Positions 1-10,780 of a stretch of DNA of 64,000 nucleotides are shown piece after piece. The translations under genes were made by a program, and so were the position numbers. Source of the DNA: Paulinella micropora (taxonomy: Eukaryota > Cercozoa > Imbricatea > Euglyphida > Paulinellidae); assembly GCA_019918135.1 (NCBI GenBank), contig WBZZ01006573.1, positions 801,001-865,000 on the forward strand, written 5' to 3'. Below the pieces are notes generated by a model. It saw only the letters and a program-made list of their open reading frames with translations. It was not told where the DNA came from and made no database searches. Positions within the stretch are counted from its first letter, which is position 1. Every line of letters starts with the position of its first letter.

Positions 1-2
1 AC

Positions 3-995
3 GTACCGCCGCTGAACTCGCTGCCGGAAACGGGGCTCGTGCACGTCTGGGACTACAGCTTCGCGAACCTCACCGCTCCGTTGCCGGACCTGAGCTACGG
101 ACTCAACCTGTCGTGCGCCGAGTCCGCAGTTGGCCTGTTTGAGGGCTCCACCGGCGTGGCCCGGCCGCTCGGAGCTAGCCGGTGGGACACGCGCCGGCTG
201 CGCAACGCGAGCCGTGCGTTCGCGGGCCTGCCGGCACTACCCGCGCTGGACCTGTCGCGCTGGAACACCGCCCGGCTCGAGGACGTGACAGAGATGTTCG
301 ACGGTGGCGCGGCGCTCGCGCGCACAGGCGTCGGCGCCTGGACGTCGCTGCCGAACCTGCAGCGCTTCGCGGGGCTGTTCCGCGGCCTAGCCCGCGGCTT
401 CCGGGAGCCGCTCACCGCATGGACGACACCCGCGCTCGCCCCCGGCTCGGTGGACTGCTCGCGGCTGGCGCCGTACACGGCGCTCGACCCGACGCGCTAG
501 CCCGCCGCGTGCTCGCGCTCGCACTTCCTGGCGCTCGTGCGCACGACCTACCCTAGCGCCGTCGCCACCCTGGCGCTGTCGCCCACGGCCGGCCCGGGCG
601 CGAACTTTACGGTGGACTGGGGGGACAGGTCGGCGCCCGGCTCGTGCGCGCACGCCGACGGCGCCGTCTGCACGCACACGTACGCCAGCGCCGGCGACTA
701 CTGGCTGCGCCTGAGCGGCCGCGTCGACGGGCTGCGGTACGTAGAGGTCGCGCGGGTAGTGGACGTGGCGTGGGGCGACGTGCAGCTGTACCACCCCGTC
801 GGCAGCACGACCCCGCTCTTCACGTGGCGGGTCTCCGTTGCGCTACCTGGCGCCGACGGTCGGCTCGCGGGCCCTGCGCGGCGTGGCGCCCGAGTACCTG
901 CTACGTACGGGATGTTTGTTGGTAATTGTGCTTTGACCAGAACGTCACGGCCTGGAATCTATCTTCGCACCCAAGTGGTGCACAGGCGTGCGTAG
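3..995 (+). CDS. BspA-like (DUF285) repeat plus PKD-domain surface protein, 5' partial
   Basis: The reading frame is already open at the left edge, so the N terminus lies outside the window. The first half has BspA/DUF285-type leucine-rich units (motifs such as SRWNTARLEDVTEMF); the second half has a PKD-like domain (VDWGDRSAPGS, then HTYASAGDYWLRL). Proteins of this build are usually secreted or surface adhesion proteins. The two halves are in one frame but split by a TAG at 498-500. Removing a possible 51-nt GT-AG intron at 450-500 would delete the stop and keep frame; a nonsense mutation is the alternative. After about 840 another frame looks equally protein-like, so the C terminus is uncertain. 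Domain assignment is from visible motifs only. Confidence 0.55.
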
Positions 996-1217
996 ATATC
1001 TTCCAAGGTCTTGGTACGCGTATGGGAGGCGGTATCCAGCCAAGCAACCTGCCGGGGCAGTGTACGGACTACGTTCGCGGGTGTGTTAAGTAGCACGTCT
1101 AGCTCGACTGCAGGTGATAAGCCGCCAAGGGTGCGTGCCCCGAGCCTAGGCGCAGTCTACATAAAAAGGAGATCTGGTAGAGACGGGGGTCACTGCATAT
1201 CCACCGGTCGGCGCTCC

Positions 1218-1313
1218 GGGGGGGGGGGGGGGGGGTTGCAGGCTAGGACAGGCGAGGCAGGGAGGGGGAGTGCTCATTCCTGCTCTCCTAGCAGCCCCCC
1301 CCCCCCCCCCCCC
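1218..1313. repeat. G18 tract followed by C19 tract
   Basis: An uninterrupted G18 (1218-1235) and C19 (1295-1313) are separated by about 60 nt and could pair as an inverted homopolymer or form quadruplex/i-motif structures. No gene is visible between 996 and 1487. Tract length is unreliable in most sequencing data. Confidence 0.8.
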
Positions 1314-1487
1314 GGGGAAGCAGGACTGGGGGGTCAACATCCTCCCTTGTCCCTTCCCGGAGTCTCTGCTAGCTTCCCCCACCCTTGGACACACCCCCGC
1401 CCTCCTCCTACCCACCGCAGCGCCGGCTGGCACGGGAGGCCGTCCAAGAGCAAGCGCTACTAGCACGAGCGGCCCGGCCCTGCCGGT

Positions 1488-2275
1488 CGGGTGGGCACAG
1501 GACGCCATCGCTTTTCGGTCGGATGGCACGGGACGCCATCGCTTTTCGGTCGGGTGGCACAGGACGCCACCCTCTTCCTGCCGGGTGGCACAGATGGCCT
1601 GGGTTGCTAAGTCGGGTGGCACAGATGGCCTGGGTTTCTAAGTCGGGTGGCACAGATGGCCTGGGTTGTTTGGTCGGGGTGGCACAGATGGCCTGGGTTG
1701 CTAGGTCGGGTGGCACAGATGGCCTGGGTTGCTAGGTCGGGTGGCACAGATGGCCTGGGTTGTTTGGTCGGGTGGCACAGATGGCCTGGGTTGCTAGGTC
1801 GGGTGGCACAGATGGCCTGGGTTGTTTGGTCGGGTGGCACAGATTGCCTGGGTTACTAGGTCGGGTGGCACAGATGGCCTGGGTTGCTAGGTCGGGTGGC
1901 ACAGATGGCCTGGGTTGTTTGGTCGGGTGGCACAGATGGCCTGGGTTGTTTGGTCGGGGTGGCACAGATGGCCTGGGTTGCTAGGTCGGGTGGCACAGAT
2001 GGCCTGGGTTGCTAGGTCGGGTGGCACAGATGGCCTGGGTTGCTAGGTCGGGTGGCACAGATGGCCTGGGTTGCTAGGTCGGGTGGCACAGATGGCCTGG
2101 GTTGCTAGGTCGGGTGGCACAGATGGCCTGGGTTGCTAGGTCGGGTGGCACAGTTGGCCTGGGTTGCTAGGTCGGGTGGCACAGATGGCCTGGGTTGCTA
2201 GGTCGGGTGGCACAGATGGCCTGGGTTGCTAGGTCGGGTGGCACAGATGGCCTGTGTCTTTGGTCGGGGTGGCAC
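1488..2275. repeat. 31-bp minisatellite array
   Basis: About 22 tandem copies of a 31-nt unit built on GGTGGCACAGATGGCCTGGG, followed by TTGCTAGGTC or TTGTTTGGTC, fill 1582-2275. Three longer, diverged units (GGCACAGGACGCCATCGC type) precede them from 1488. Two unit variants (GCTAG and GTTTG) are interspersed, which suggests unequal exchange. All six frames are open by chance over parts of the array, but nothing suggests coding. Confidence 0.95.
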
Positions 2276-3060
2276 CAGTCACCTGATACCCTCGGGAGGG
2301 GAGGGTATTCGTTTGGCCGGATATTTTACCTGCCTTTTTTTTCTCCCCTCTCTTCTCCCCTCTCCCCTCCCGCGGCCCAACATTGTGCAGGCCCCGCCCG
2401 GGCTGGTCCGTCCAGTATGGCGGTCCGGTGGCCAGTGCCACCGGTAGCTTTTTTTGCCCGACCGCAGGACCAGGCGAATTTTCTTTGCCTAACCAAAAAA
2501 ATAAATCCTATGACTTGTAAGTGTCCAAGTAGCGAGAATCGCACTTGTGGTTCGAGGCCTCGGGAGGGGGTGCCACCCCAGATGCGTAAAATCAGGCACT
2601 GCCTCCTACAAGACAAAAAAAACACCGCTATCTACGGGTAAAAAAAGGAAAAAGTTAAATTAGTGATTGGTTGTCGATAGGCAGGACTGGCTCCGATGCC
2701 ATTTTGTACCCGGGTGGCACCGTAACCTCCCAGCAAGGTCAGGCCAGGCTTAGACCCACAAGTGCGATTCTCTCTACTAGGACACTTACGCGCCGCCGGC
2801 TTTATTTTCCGGTTGTTACGGGAAATTTCATTGGTGTTGCGGTCATCACAGAAACAGCAGTCGGTGGCACCAGGCACCGGAGCCGTGTTGGGCGAAAAAG
2901 CCGGGGCGGGGGGGCTGCACAATGTTCGGCCGCGGGGAGGGGGAAGGGAGAAGGGAGAAGGGAAGGGAGAATGGAGAGAGAAGAAGGGAGGGGGGGAGAA
3001 AAAAGGCAATCGATGGTATCCGGCCAAATGAATCTAGCCACCCGACCGGGAAAAGCCACC
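2276..3060. repeat. Foldback element: two diverged inverted copies of a ~300-nt repeat
   Basis: The left arm (about 2276-2575) and right arm (about 2690-3060) are inverted copies. The words AAGTGTCCAAGTAGCGAGAA (left) and its near reverse complement around 2762-2790 (right) mark the match, as do the pyrimidine tract and CAACATTGTGCAGG on the left against the purine tract and CTGCACAATGTTCGG on the right. About 110 nt separate the arms. The arms differ by substitutions and indels, so the structure is old. No transposase or gene is visible inside. Confidence 0.75.
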
Positions 3061-3699
3061 CCCGCCCCCCGTCCGGGGCCGCCCGTCACTCCCGGCGTGA
3101 CCGTCGGTCGGCGGCGTCACCGTCGGTCGGACCCGGCTGACGGTGCTACCGCCGTGCCTGCCTGACTGCCGGTCGGACCCGGCTGACGGTGCCACCGCCG
3201 ACTCTGTCTGACTGCCAATCGGAACCGGCCGGGGGCGCCACCTCCTACCCAACCCTCTGTCCACCGGCCGGGGGGTGCCACCACCCGCTCCTGCCGCGGG
3301 GCCGGGGGAGAGGTGCCACCAGGCTTCCGTACCTGGCCCAGCAGTGCCACCGGTCGTTCCGGCCCGGCCAGGGAGTGCCACCCGAGGAGGCTCGCCGTTC
3401 GTGCCGCCGCCCGGGCGGCGCGTTCGTGCTGGCAGCACCTGCCTGCACCTGCCTGCACCTGCCTGCGCCCGCCGGCCGGGCCAGCCCAAGAGGGGGGGAA
3501 GCCGGAGGGGGGGTGAGAATCCTCGAGTGGGCGGCGGTGTGTTTCGTGCGTTGGGGATAATTTTAATCAGGCGCCACCAGCCGGGCGGGGGGGGCGTAGC
3601 TTCCTGCCCGGTAGGAATTTACTCTGCTGGTCTGAGCAGCCTGGGCGCCGGGGCTGCTGGCTGCGACGCACGAGCACGTGGTGGCCGCGCGTGCACTTC
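3061..3699. other. GC-rich spacer with short direct repeats, no supported gene
   Basis: This stretch holds repeated GTCGGTCGG and CCCGGCTGACGGTG words, several GGTGCCACC boxes like those in the adjacent foldback and minisatellite, and a short CCTGCACCTG tandem near 3438-3470. The overlapping open frames here come from the GC content and are not supported as genes. Confidence 0.6.
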
Positions 3700-4358
3700 C
3701 TAGGGCTCCGAGCCGGCGAGCTTGATCTCCGTGGCCGCCCGCGCCGCTACGTGCGCGGGCAGGAGCTGGATGACCGCGCCGGCGGCCACTAGCTTCGCTT
3801 GCACGTCCTTGCTCTTGGTTAGGTGTAGCTGCTGCAGGCACAAGGCCTCTGCCAGGAGGGTATGCAGCCGCACGAAGTGCTGCAAAGTGTCGCTGTGGCC
3901 AAAGTGCGAGATCTCGATGTAGGGTGTGACCTCGCGCTTGCGGGCGATCGCGCTGGACAGCTGCGCGCAGCTCTGGATAAGCAAGGACTGCGCCTCCTGC
4001 AGCAGTTCCAGTCACCGATGTCGTGGCCCCGGCCGCTGCCGGGCTCAGGGCCGGGCGGCTGCTGCTCGGGCGTGGGGGTCGACCCCGCGGGCGCCCCCCC
4101 GGCGGAGGCAGGCTCCGCGGGTGCCGCGGGCGCCGAGGCGGTGGCAGAGGTCGGGTCCGCGGGTGCCGCGGGTGTCGAGGCCTCGGCGGACGTCGGCTCC
4201 GCGGGCGCCGTCCCTGCGTCGGGGGCCTCCGTGCCAGTCTTCTGTCGTTTGGGGTCTAGTGTCTCCCCGCCCCAGGGATCCTCCAGTGGAGGGGTAAGAC
4301 CGTGCCTTCTCTTCCGTGGCGCCTTCCTGCTCGAGGCGGGAGGGCTAGGCGCTTCCAT
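3700..4358 (-). CDS. Nuclear-type protein of unknown function (frame change near 4010)
   Basis: The ATG at 4358 opens an N-terminal part with basic clusters (APRKRRHG, PKRQK) that look like nuclear localisation signals, followed by an Ala/Pro/Thr-rich low-complexity linker (SAEASTPAAPADPTSA and similar). Near 4005-4015 the protein-like reading moves to another frame, which encodes a compact helical segment of about 100 residues (from ELLQEAQSLLIQS to EIKLAGSEP). I do not recognise the family. It shares strand with the primase gene upstream and is separated from it by a threefold repeat. The frame change could be a mutation, an error or a short intron. Confidence 0.5.
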
Positions 4359-4372
4359 CTCTGTGCCTGCCG

Positions 4373-4690
4373 ACAGATGTGCTTCCTACCCCTCCCTGTC
4401 GCTCGGCGCACACGCAGGGGGGAGGAGGCGCCCCCCGTGCAGCCGTCGCGGGGGGGGGGGGGGGGGGGAACCCCCCCCCGGACAGATGTGCTGCCTACCC
4501 CTCCCTGTCGCTCGGCGCACACGCAGGGGGGAGGAGGCGCCCCCCGCACAGCCGTCGCGGGGGGGGGGGGGGGGGGGGGGAGGGGGGGGGGCGCACCCCC
4601 CCCCCCCCGACCAATGTGCTGCCTACCCTATCCTGCCGCTCGGTGCAGACGCAGGGGGAGGAGGCGCACACGTGGCGCGGTTGTAGCCGA
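4373..4690. repeat. Three tandem copies of a ~117-nt GC-rich unit
   Basis: Units start near 4374, 4490 and 4610 with (A)CAGATGTGCTGCCTACC and contain CGCTCGGCGCACACGCAGG. They are separated by G18-G26 tracts (about 4449-4468, 4559-4590) and C runs. The third copy is the most diverged. The array fills the space between the minus-strand gene starting at 4358 and the end of the primase, so it may sit in a promoter; that role is inferred from position only. Confidence 0.8.
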
Positions 4691-4855
4691 GGGGGGGCTC
4701 TACTACCGTTGCTACTAGTAGAAGCGGCAGCGCTATGGTGATGGTGGCGGGATGACTTCTCAGACCCCTTCGCCAAACGGGGGGTCCGAGAGGAGGGAGG
4801 GCGGAGTGCACGCGATGCTCGCTCGCGCACTGGCAAGCAAGGCTCCAGTGCATCA

Positions 4856-5615
4856 TCATCTGGACACAAAGGCAAGCAAACAATACTGGCACTCGGATAA
4901 AAAGGGAACATGATTTTGATATTTTTTTGGACCTTGGTCATCCAGCTTGTTCTCGACTTTTTGTTCTTTTCTCTTTTTATCTGAGGGCATCTCTTTTTCG
5001 TACGGAGAGCCTGTTTGGGCGGTCGAGTCTTGGGGCAAGGGCAAGGAGACGGAGCGGGGCTGCGTGAGCAAGAGCTTGTAGCGTGTAGCCTCAGGCAGCA
5101 GCAGGCGAGCCTTGGAGACGTGGCGAGTGCATTCGCCATTGAAGCAGATGAGGATCAGCTCTGTCAGGCACAGTTTGACGAGTAGGCGGTTGCTGGAGTG
5201 GCAGCGGGCTGTTCGTTTCTGGGCGTTCCGGAACGGGCAGATGGCGGTGTTCTTGACAGTGTAGGCTTGAATACAGCCCTGGGGGTTCCAAGTGATGTTT
5301 TCGAATCGGACGCTTTGCCCCAGGTAGGGCGCCTCGTGTGCTAGTAGGAGGGCCCTCATCTGCGCCTCGGTGTAAGTGCCATGTGCGCCGATGGTGACGA
5401 GGACGGGCAAGTCTGCGCCCTCTGGCGCAGGCTGGGGCGCCAGGCTGATCTGCCCCGTGAGTTCGGAGCCCCAAGGCAGTTGGGCAACGGGGCACGGGCT
5501 GGGTTGCGCACCTGACGACGACGACGACGAAGAAGAAGAAGAAGAAGAAGAAGAAGAAGAAGAAGAAGAAGAAGAAGAAGAAGAAGAAGAAGAAGAAGAA
5601 GAAGAAGAAGAAGAA

Positions 5616-5647
<32 letters not shown>

Positions 5648-6709
5648 AGACGCGGCGCCTGCACGGCTCGGGTGGGGTGAGGAGGTCCCCCTCTTGCGTT
5701 CAGGACGGGTGCGCGGCGTGGGTTTACTGTGCCGCGCGCCGAAAAGCGCCTCGGCGCCAGGCTGGTGCCAGGCAGGACCCGCCCGCGTGGCGTCGGTTTC
5801 GCCGACGCTGGACAGCGCGACGAACTCGTCTAGCTCGAGTTCGGTCATGTGCTGGGCGGGGGAGAAGCGGAGACTTGTGACGAGAAGGTCGTATGGAGGA
5901 TCTTGGAGGTCGGCTGTGTGGGAACTAGAAAAGGGCGAGGAGCTGGAGCTGCAGAGGTCGTAGCGTCCGAAGGGCATGAGGGGTCGCTGGGCGTAGACGG
6001 GTTTGTGGCAATAAGAGCCATAGGGGCAGAGCCCAAGGTCGCCCGGGGGTGCCTGGAAGCAGCCCTCGCACGGCCTGCGTTTGGCCTTGTCGCAGAACGG
6101 GTAACGGCACATCCCTCCTCCTTTTTTATAGATGGAAAGGTCGACGATGGTGGACAGGTCGAGGTCCGCGAAGGCCGGACAGAGGCACAAGAAGTCCTTG
6201 GTCGCCTGGCGCACGAGGAGCACCGCATCGGCCCACCCCAGGACTAGGCGTGGGAAGACCAGGTGGTAAGACAGTTTGTTGTAGACCCTGAGCTGTCGGT
6301 GGCGTGCGGGCCGCGCACTCGGCCCCGGCGCACCAGCCCCGCCGTCGGGAGCGGGCTGCGCGTCGTCGAGATTCTGCCATTTTTTCACTTAGCCATGGCT
6401 TTGCAGGATGTGTGCGGTGCAGGCGGCCCAGGCCTGGTCAGTGGTTAGCGCGCCCTCTGCGACTAGACGGATAATGATGCGTCGCGATAGCACGACGAGG
6501 AAGCAGCGTAGAAAGTCCAAGAAGCGCTCGGTCAGCTGCGGACTCTCCTTGCCGTCTAGATCCACGATGAGAGCCGATGGGTCTTGAATGACCTGCACCA
6601 GGGCGAACCGGTTGAGCTGTGCCGCGTGTGGACTGTGTGCCAATCTGCGCAGCAGGCCGGCCACGAGTCTTTCCTCGGAGGGAGTCAGATGCAGCTTGCC
6701 CCCCGACAT
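4856..6709 (-). CDS. Archaeo-eukaryotic primase, UL52/PrimPol-like
   Basis: A primase would lay primers for viral DNA replication. Three family features occur in order: an acidic motif I (ALIVDLDGKES, about 6580-6550), motif II (NKLSYHLVFP, about 6270), and a C-terminal zinc-binding module of PrimPol/UL52 type (RTARCHSSNRLL followed by CFNGEC, about 5210-5135). A motif-III-like VDLSIYKKGGGMCR lies near 6130 and is followed by a second Cys/His cluster. I chose the ATG at 6709. A TAA at 6389-6391 interrupts the frame between motifs I and II, with the frame continuing on both sides. A 90-nt GT-AG segment (6374-6463) could be spliced out in frame, but its donor is weak. A poly-Ser tract of about 45 residues lies mid-protein. 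The helicase gene at 16-18.7 kb is a natural partner. Confidence 0.65.
5517..5650. repeat. (GAA)n microsatellite inside the primase gene
   Basis: About 44 GAA triplets encode poly-Ser on the minus strand between the motif III region and the zinc module. The frame is maintained through it, as expected if triplet expansion is tolerated in a linker. Confidence 0.95.
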
Positions 6710-6777
6710 TAAAGTGAAATTTGGTTTGAGCTTTTGCTTGCGCACGCGACGAGAACGGTTAAACCCGTGTCTATGCG

Positions 6778-8440
6778 GTGTTGGTTGATTTAAAGGCGTC
6801 TAATCTTCTTGTGTACACGGCCCACGCCTCGAGCAGACACAAGGCGAGGGCACCGAGCGTTTGCTTGGGCCATGCGGGCTTGTACGAGTGCGATCTTAAC
6901 GCATCTGCCAGCGAGCTGAGCCTTCGCTCGTTGCAATTGCTAAGCAGCCTGAACAAAGACAAGGACACGCCACTGCATACCCAACTGAGCCTTGGCGTAT
7001 TTGTCACTTTACTGGCCAACGACATGGCAGGTCCCGAATCCTCCAACAAGTGGCAGGAGGCGTTCCAAAGCGGTGTGCAATTATTACAAGATAAGCTCCA
7101 GGAAAAAGCAGCTGCTCCAGGCACCCAGCAGAGCAAGCTTGATCTTCTAAAGAAAGCTGTAGCTTTGGTTGCAAATCTGCGGTTTCCCCCAGAAAGAAAA
7201 TACATATCTTTTTTGGACGTGTTGGTTCATTATGCAGAAACCGAAGAACCCGAAGATGAAACCGAAGAACCAGAAGATGAAACCGAAGAACCCGAAGATG
7301 AAACCGAAGAACCGACGATGAATCCTGGATTCATGCAAAAAAGTTCTTTAAATTTGAAGTAGAAGGTGCGAAGGGGTTGGAGGCGCTACACGACTACTCC
7401 ATTACCACCAAACCGGGGGCAATGCACATGACCGCTGCGGCCGAGCAGTACACGAAACTTTTGTACAAGGTCTTTGCGTGCAAGCAATGTGGAAAAACTC
7501 GGTCTCCTGACAAGGGAAGCATCAAGGAATTCTTCAAAACGCTACAGAAGCGCTGCGAAAACCATCGAATACCTAGATGGCTCCGCAACGCGAAGAATGT
7601 TAGCGGGTTGCTTTCCCATTACCAGCGCCGTTTCCACCATGCTGAAAAGAAGAAGAAATCTGAAGACGACAGATCTCCACTTGTGTTTTGGGATGAAAAA
7701 GAATCAAAGCGCACCAATATTGTTACGTTTTTTTTATTGATGGTTGCCAGTACGAAGGCCTAGCAAAAGGTTATGAGCAATGGAGCTCTTTTCTGTGCCT
7801 GCACAAAAATGGAGCTAGCGAGACGCGCGGATTCAGCAAAATTAAGCCTCACTGGTCGGACACATTTAAAAAAAAACAACATTGAAAAAAATCATAATTT
7901 CTTGTTCTGCTACACCCAGCCCGACGACGAGGGCCTGCTAGCCAACATTGCTGTCGACGAAAAAAAAGAGATTTTTGGCCAAGCCTGGGCACAACTGTGG
8001 GGTCTTATGCATCGGTACGCCAACGCGCTGTGGAGCTTCTCTGAGAGCACAGCTGAAGAGGCCAAGGATTTTCCGGTTTTTTACTTTAACCCTGGGACCC
8101 GAAAGATGTGGCGGTCTATCGTTTCGAGTTTGGGAACGAAACGCTGGTCAGGGTCCGCCTCTTGGAACCCAGGCTCCTGGCCAAAAGGGCGCCCCACCAA
8201 GTCCTGCGCAAAGGCCTACACACAAGCATGATGCAGATGCTGCCCTTCAAACTCAACAACGCCGCCGAGCTCGCGGTGGTATTCTACTTGTCCTTGCTAG
8301 CAAACGGAGCCAACCTGAGCGCTGGCCATGTCTGTTTCGCCACGGAAGCTGGACGACAAATGGCGCTGTCCCCACTGGTCAAGGCGATAAACAATACTGG
8401 CAAACTCAAAGACTGGCAACGGACGCTTGCGGCCGCACCC
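6778..8440 (+). pseudogene. Large gene of unknown function broken by several single-base frame changes
   Basis: The gene runs divergently from the primase, only about 70 nt away. A continuous protein-like reading can be followed through frame changes near 7312 (a C missing from an EEPEDET repeat unit), in the T8 run at about 7730, in the A9 run at about 7867 and near 8097. Visible features are a tandem EEPEDET acidic repeat (7240-7310), a possible zinc pair (CKQCGKTRSPDKG), a basic stretch after it, and segments such as GYEQWSSFLCLHKNG and FLFCYTQPDDEGLLA. No family is recognised. There is no ATG at the 5' end of the frame, so the start is unknown. Breaks concentrated in homopolymers could be sequencing error rather than decay. 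Confidence 0.45.
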
Positions 8441-9166
8441 TATGTAGCCAACAAACTAAACTTAGCGAACCGCCCGAACGATATCGGTTTGCTGTCCAGA
8501 ATCAGCTCAAAGCAGGCGAGTGTCCCAGAGGCGGTCACGGCTATTGCATGCTTAGCCGAGCATCAGGCAAACAAGGAGAAATTCGATTATTGTGCGGCAG
8601 AGCAACTGCTTCGCTACTTCGTCCATGTGAGCAACAGGGGTGTGCGGTTTGCGTTCGACGGCAACAGAGTGTTTGAGGCGGACTCAGATTCGTCGTTGGG
8701 AAGTGGGGAAAAGATGTATTCCAGGACGGGGGGAGTGGTGTTTCTGGCTGGTGGGCCGGTTGCGATCAGGTCTACGACTCAGAAGCATCTTGCTACTGGG
8801 ACGCAGGAAAGCGAGACGTACGCTGCGTCTGAGGTCTTGCACGACTTGGAGGCGGTTCGCAACGTGGTGAAGTCTTTACCATGGTCGGACTTCAATCCGC
8901 TTAGCAAGGAGTTGATGTCGACGCCGGTGTTGAATGTTGATAATCAGGCCACGGTGAGTACGGCACCAAATTCAGTGTTTGGCAAGCGGTTGCGACATAT
9001 TGCACTTCGACACCATCACTTGACTGAATCGATACGTAAGGGGGAGGTTGTGGTCAGATGGGTACCGTCGGAGGACAATCGAGCTGACATATTGTCAAAG
9101 AAGATCGTGAGCCCCTCAGTGTTTAAGCGCGGTGCTGACAGGCTGACTGGACACTATGCAAAGTGA
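8441..9166 (+). pseudogene. Ty1/copia-type RNase H remnant
   Basis: The open frame encodes the C-terminal part of a copia polyprotein: an end-of-RT-like stretch (LANRPNDIGLLSRISS), AEQLLRYFVHVSNRG, then the RNase H signature (EADSDSSLGSG, GGVVFLAGGPVAI, GTQESETYAASE, LNVDNQATVSTAP, RHIALRHHHLTESI) and the terminal ADILSKKI. Integrase and most of the RT are absent. The frame runs without interruption from the preceding unknown gene, so the junction (about 8440) is approximate and the two may be fused by insertion. Confidence 0.7.
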
Positions 9167-9586
9167 CTCTCTCTATGCGAAGTGACTCTTTCTGCTCTTA
9201 AGCAATTGAGGCTCAGCTCATATTAGTAGGTAGTGATTTAGGATGGCAGATAGTATGACTACGTCCTATTGAATTAGGGCGAGCTTTATACCAAGTTCTT
9301 TGTTAGAATAGAATTGGTAATTATAATTCATTAGGCCGTGTAATTTGACAATTAAGGACTGAAATCTTTATTGATAGGACTGACAGTATTCATTTGACTT
9401 GAATAATTACGATTAGACTGATCAGTTAAAGTGTGATAGTCAGGACAGGACACGCGTCTTAGTAGCGCGCCAACTTTATGTACCTCAATCTGTGTATAAG
9501 TAAAACAACTCAGATTTGCCTAATTCAGCAAGTCATTAAGTGCTCCGGTTCCTAACACCGTTCTACTATTCAAGTTAATATAAAGA
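9167..9586. other. AT-rich non-coding stretch after the copia remnant
   Basis: Composition drops sharply to AT-rich between GC-rich neighbours. A duplicated TGCGAAGTGACTCT word directly follows the stop codon. This could be the 3' untranslated region and LTR of the copia element, but no second copy is present to confirm an LTR. No ORF is supported. Confidence 0.4.
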
Positions 9587-9780
9587 CAATAAATCCCTTT
9601 GTTAAGCTCGCAAATTACTTCAAACAAATATTGATTCATATGCATGCAGCTACACGTGCTTGAAGAGCTGCCACAGTGGCTTACCTGTAGCGGTAGCACG
9701 CACCAAATGTCTTGGCGGCGGGCTGCGGCGCCGGTTCCGCCCCATGAAAATATTCTTCACTAAAAAATAATATTCACAAT
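9587..9780. repeat. Subtelomeric repeat block 1, copy a
   Basis: Shares ordered words with 11263-11440 (AAGCTCGCAAATTA, TTCAAACAAATAT, GCAGMTACACGTGCT, AATGTCTT, GGCTGCGGCGCCG), so the two are diverged direct copies. Nothing coding is supported. Confidence 0.7.
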
Positions 9781-9955
9781 ATGCCGGGGCGGCTCGGCTC
9801 GCTGTCTCTCGCCGTTTGGACTCAAAGCAGTGTGTTTGGGCCGCCCCAGCCGGGTCCTGCCAGCGTGCCGGAGAAAATCGTTCAGCAGGTTGCAGGGTTA
9901 GGGTTATTAGGGTTAGGGTTAGGGTTAGGGTTAGGGTTACGGTTAGGCCGTGTGA
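9781..9955 (+). repeat. Subtelomeric repeat block 2, copy a, ending in telomeric repeats
   Basis: Begins ATGCCGGGGCGGCTCGGC and ends in about eight TTAGGG/GGGTTA units (9895-9950), including degenerate ones. It is nearly identical to 10331-10516. Confidence 0.9.
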
Positions 9956-10126
9956 ACCAACGCTCGGCTTGCTGGGCTCGGCATTCGAGGACGGGTCGGG
10001 CGACCGGCTGCCTTCTTCAGCTCCCCAACACCGGCTCACTGCAGCAACTGCCGGCAGAGGGCGAGGAGGAAAGATGTCCCGGTCACGGTTGCAGTCACAT
10101 AAGCTTCAAGGCACACCTTGCGGGAT

Positions 10127-10306
10127 AAGGGCCCGTTTGAACTCAAACCTGCGGCCGCGAGCTCCAAACTTCAATACGGGCCGGATCAAGGGTCCAATCA
10201 CGCAGAACCTAGCCAGGACCTCATTCGGACCACTTGCGGCGGAGGCCGGCGAGCCCACGGCAGAGGCCATTCCTCAAGGCAAGGGTTAGGGTTAGGGTTA
10301 GGGTTC
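10127..10306 (+). repeat. Subtelomeric repeat block 3, copy a, with short telomeric tract
   Basis: Starts AGGGCCCGTTTGAACTCAAA and runs to CCATTCCTCAAGGCAA followed by TTAGGG units. The diverged second copy is at 11484-11668 and also ends in telomeric repeats. Confidence 0.85.
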
Positions 10307-10330
10307 AGCACCCCGCCAGGCTGCCGGGCT

Positions 10331-10516
10331 ATGCCGGGGCGGCTCGGCTCGCTGTCTCTCGCCGTTTGGACTCAAAGCAGTGTGTTTGGGCCGCCCCAGC
10401 CGGGTCCTGCCAGCATGCCGGAGAAAATCGTTCAGCGGGTTGCAGGGTTAGGTTTATTAGGGTTAAAATTAGGGTTAGGGTTAGGGTTAGGGTTAGGGTT
10501 AGGGTTAGGGTTAGGC
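10331..10516 (+). repeat. Subtelomeric repeat block 2, copy b, ending in telomeric repeats
   Basis: Differs from the first copy by a few substitutions (CAGCATGCC for CAGCGTGCC, CAGCGGG for CAGCAGG) and ends in a longer TTAGGG tract (about 10441-10514). The orientation is the same as the first copy. Confidence 0.9.
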
Positions 10517-10780
10517 CGTACGCGCAAGACCCCGATGTCATTCTTCTCATGTTATCCTTTCAAAACCTTTACAGTGAGCAAAACCAACCGCTTACAGGGC
10601 ATATACAGATGAACAATCATGAAAATAACCTGTATCCAGATTTTCACTGCCGCGACCGCCGCGACGTTCGCGGCGCGAAGAGAACAAGAGATGAAAAGCG
10701 ACTGGATGTATCAAAGACAGAAACCATAATTCTAGTCTATGCACTGGGACTGCGTTTGGACCTAATGCACTGGTCCGCGG

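Noticed and set aside
1562-2275. Regular 31-nt repeats could be read as a CRISPR array.
   Set aside because: Units are directly adjacent with no unique spacers, and the context is eukaryotic; it is a minisatellite.
3061-3560. Several overlapping GC-rich ORFs on both strands.
   Set aside because: They consist of translated short repeats with Pro/Arg/Gly bias and no domain features.
5517-5650. A plus-strand poly-Glu ORF across the GAA tract.
   Set aside because: The minus-strand primase frame has recognisable motifs on both sides; the plus frame does not.
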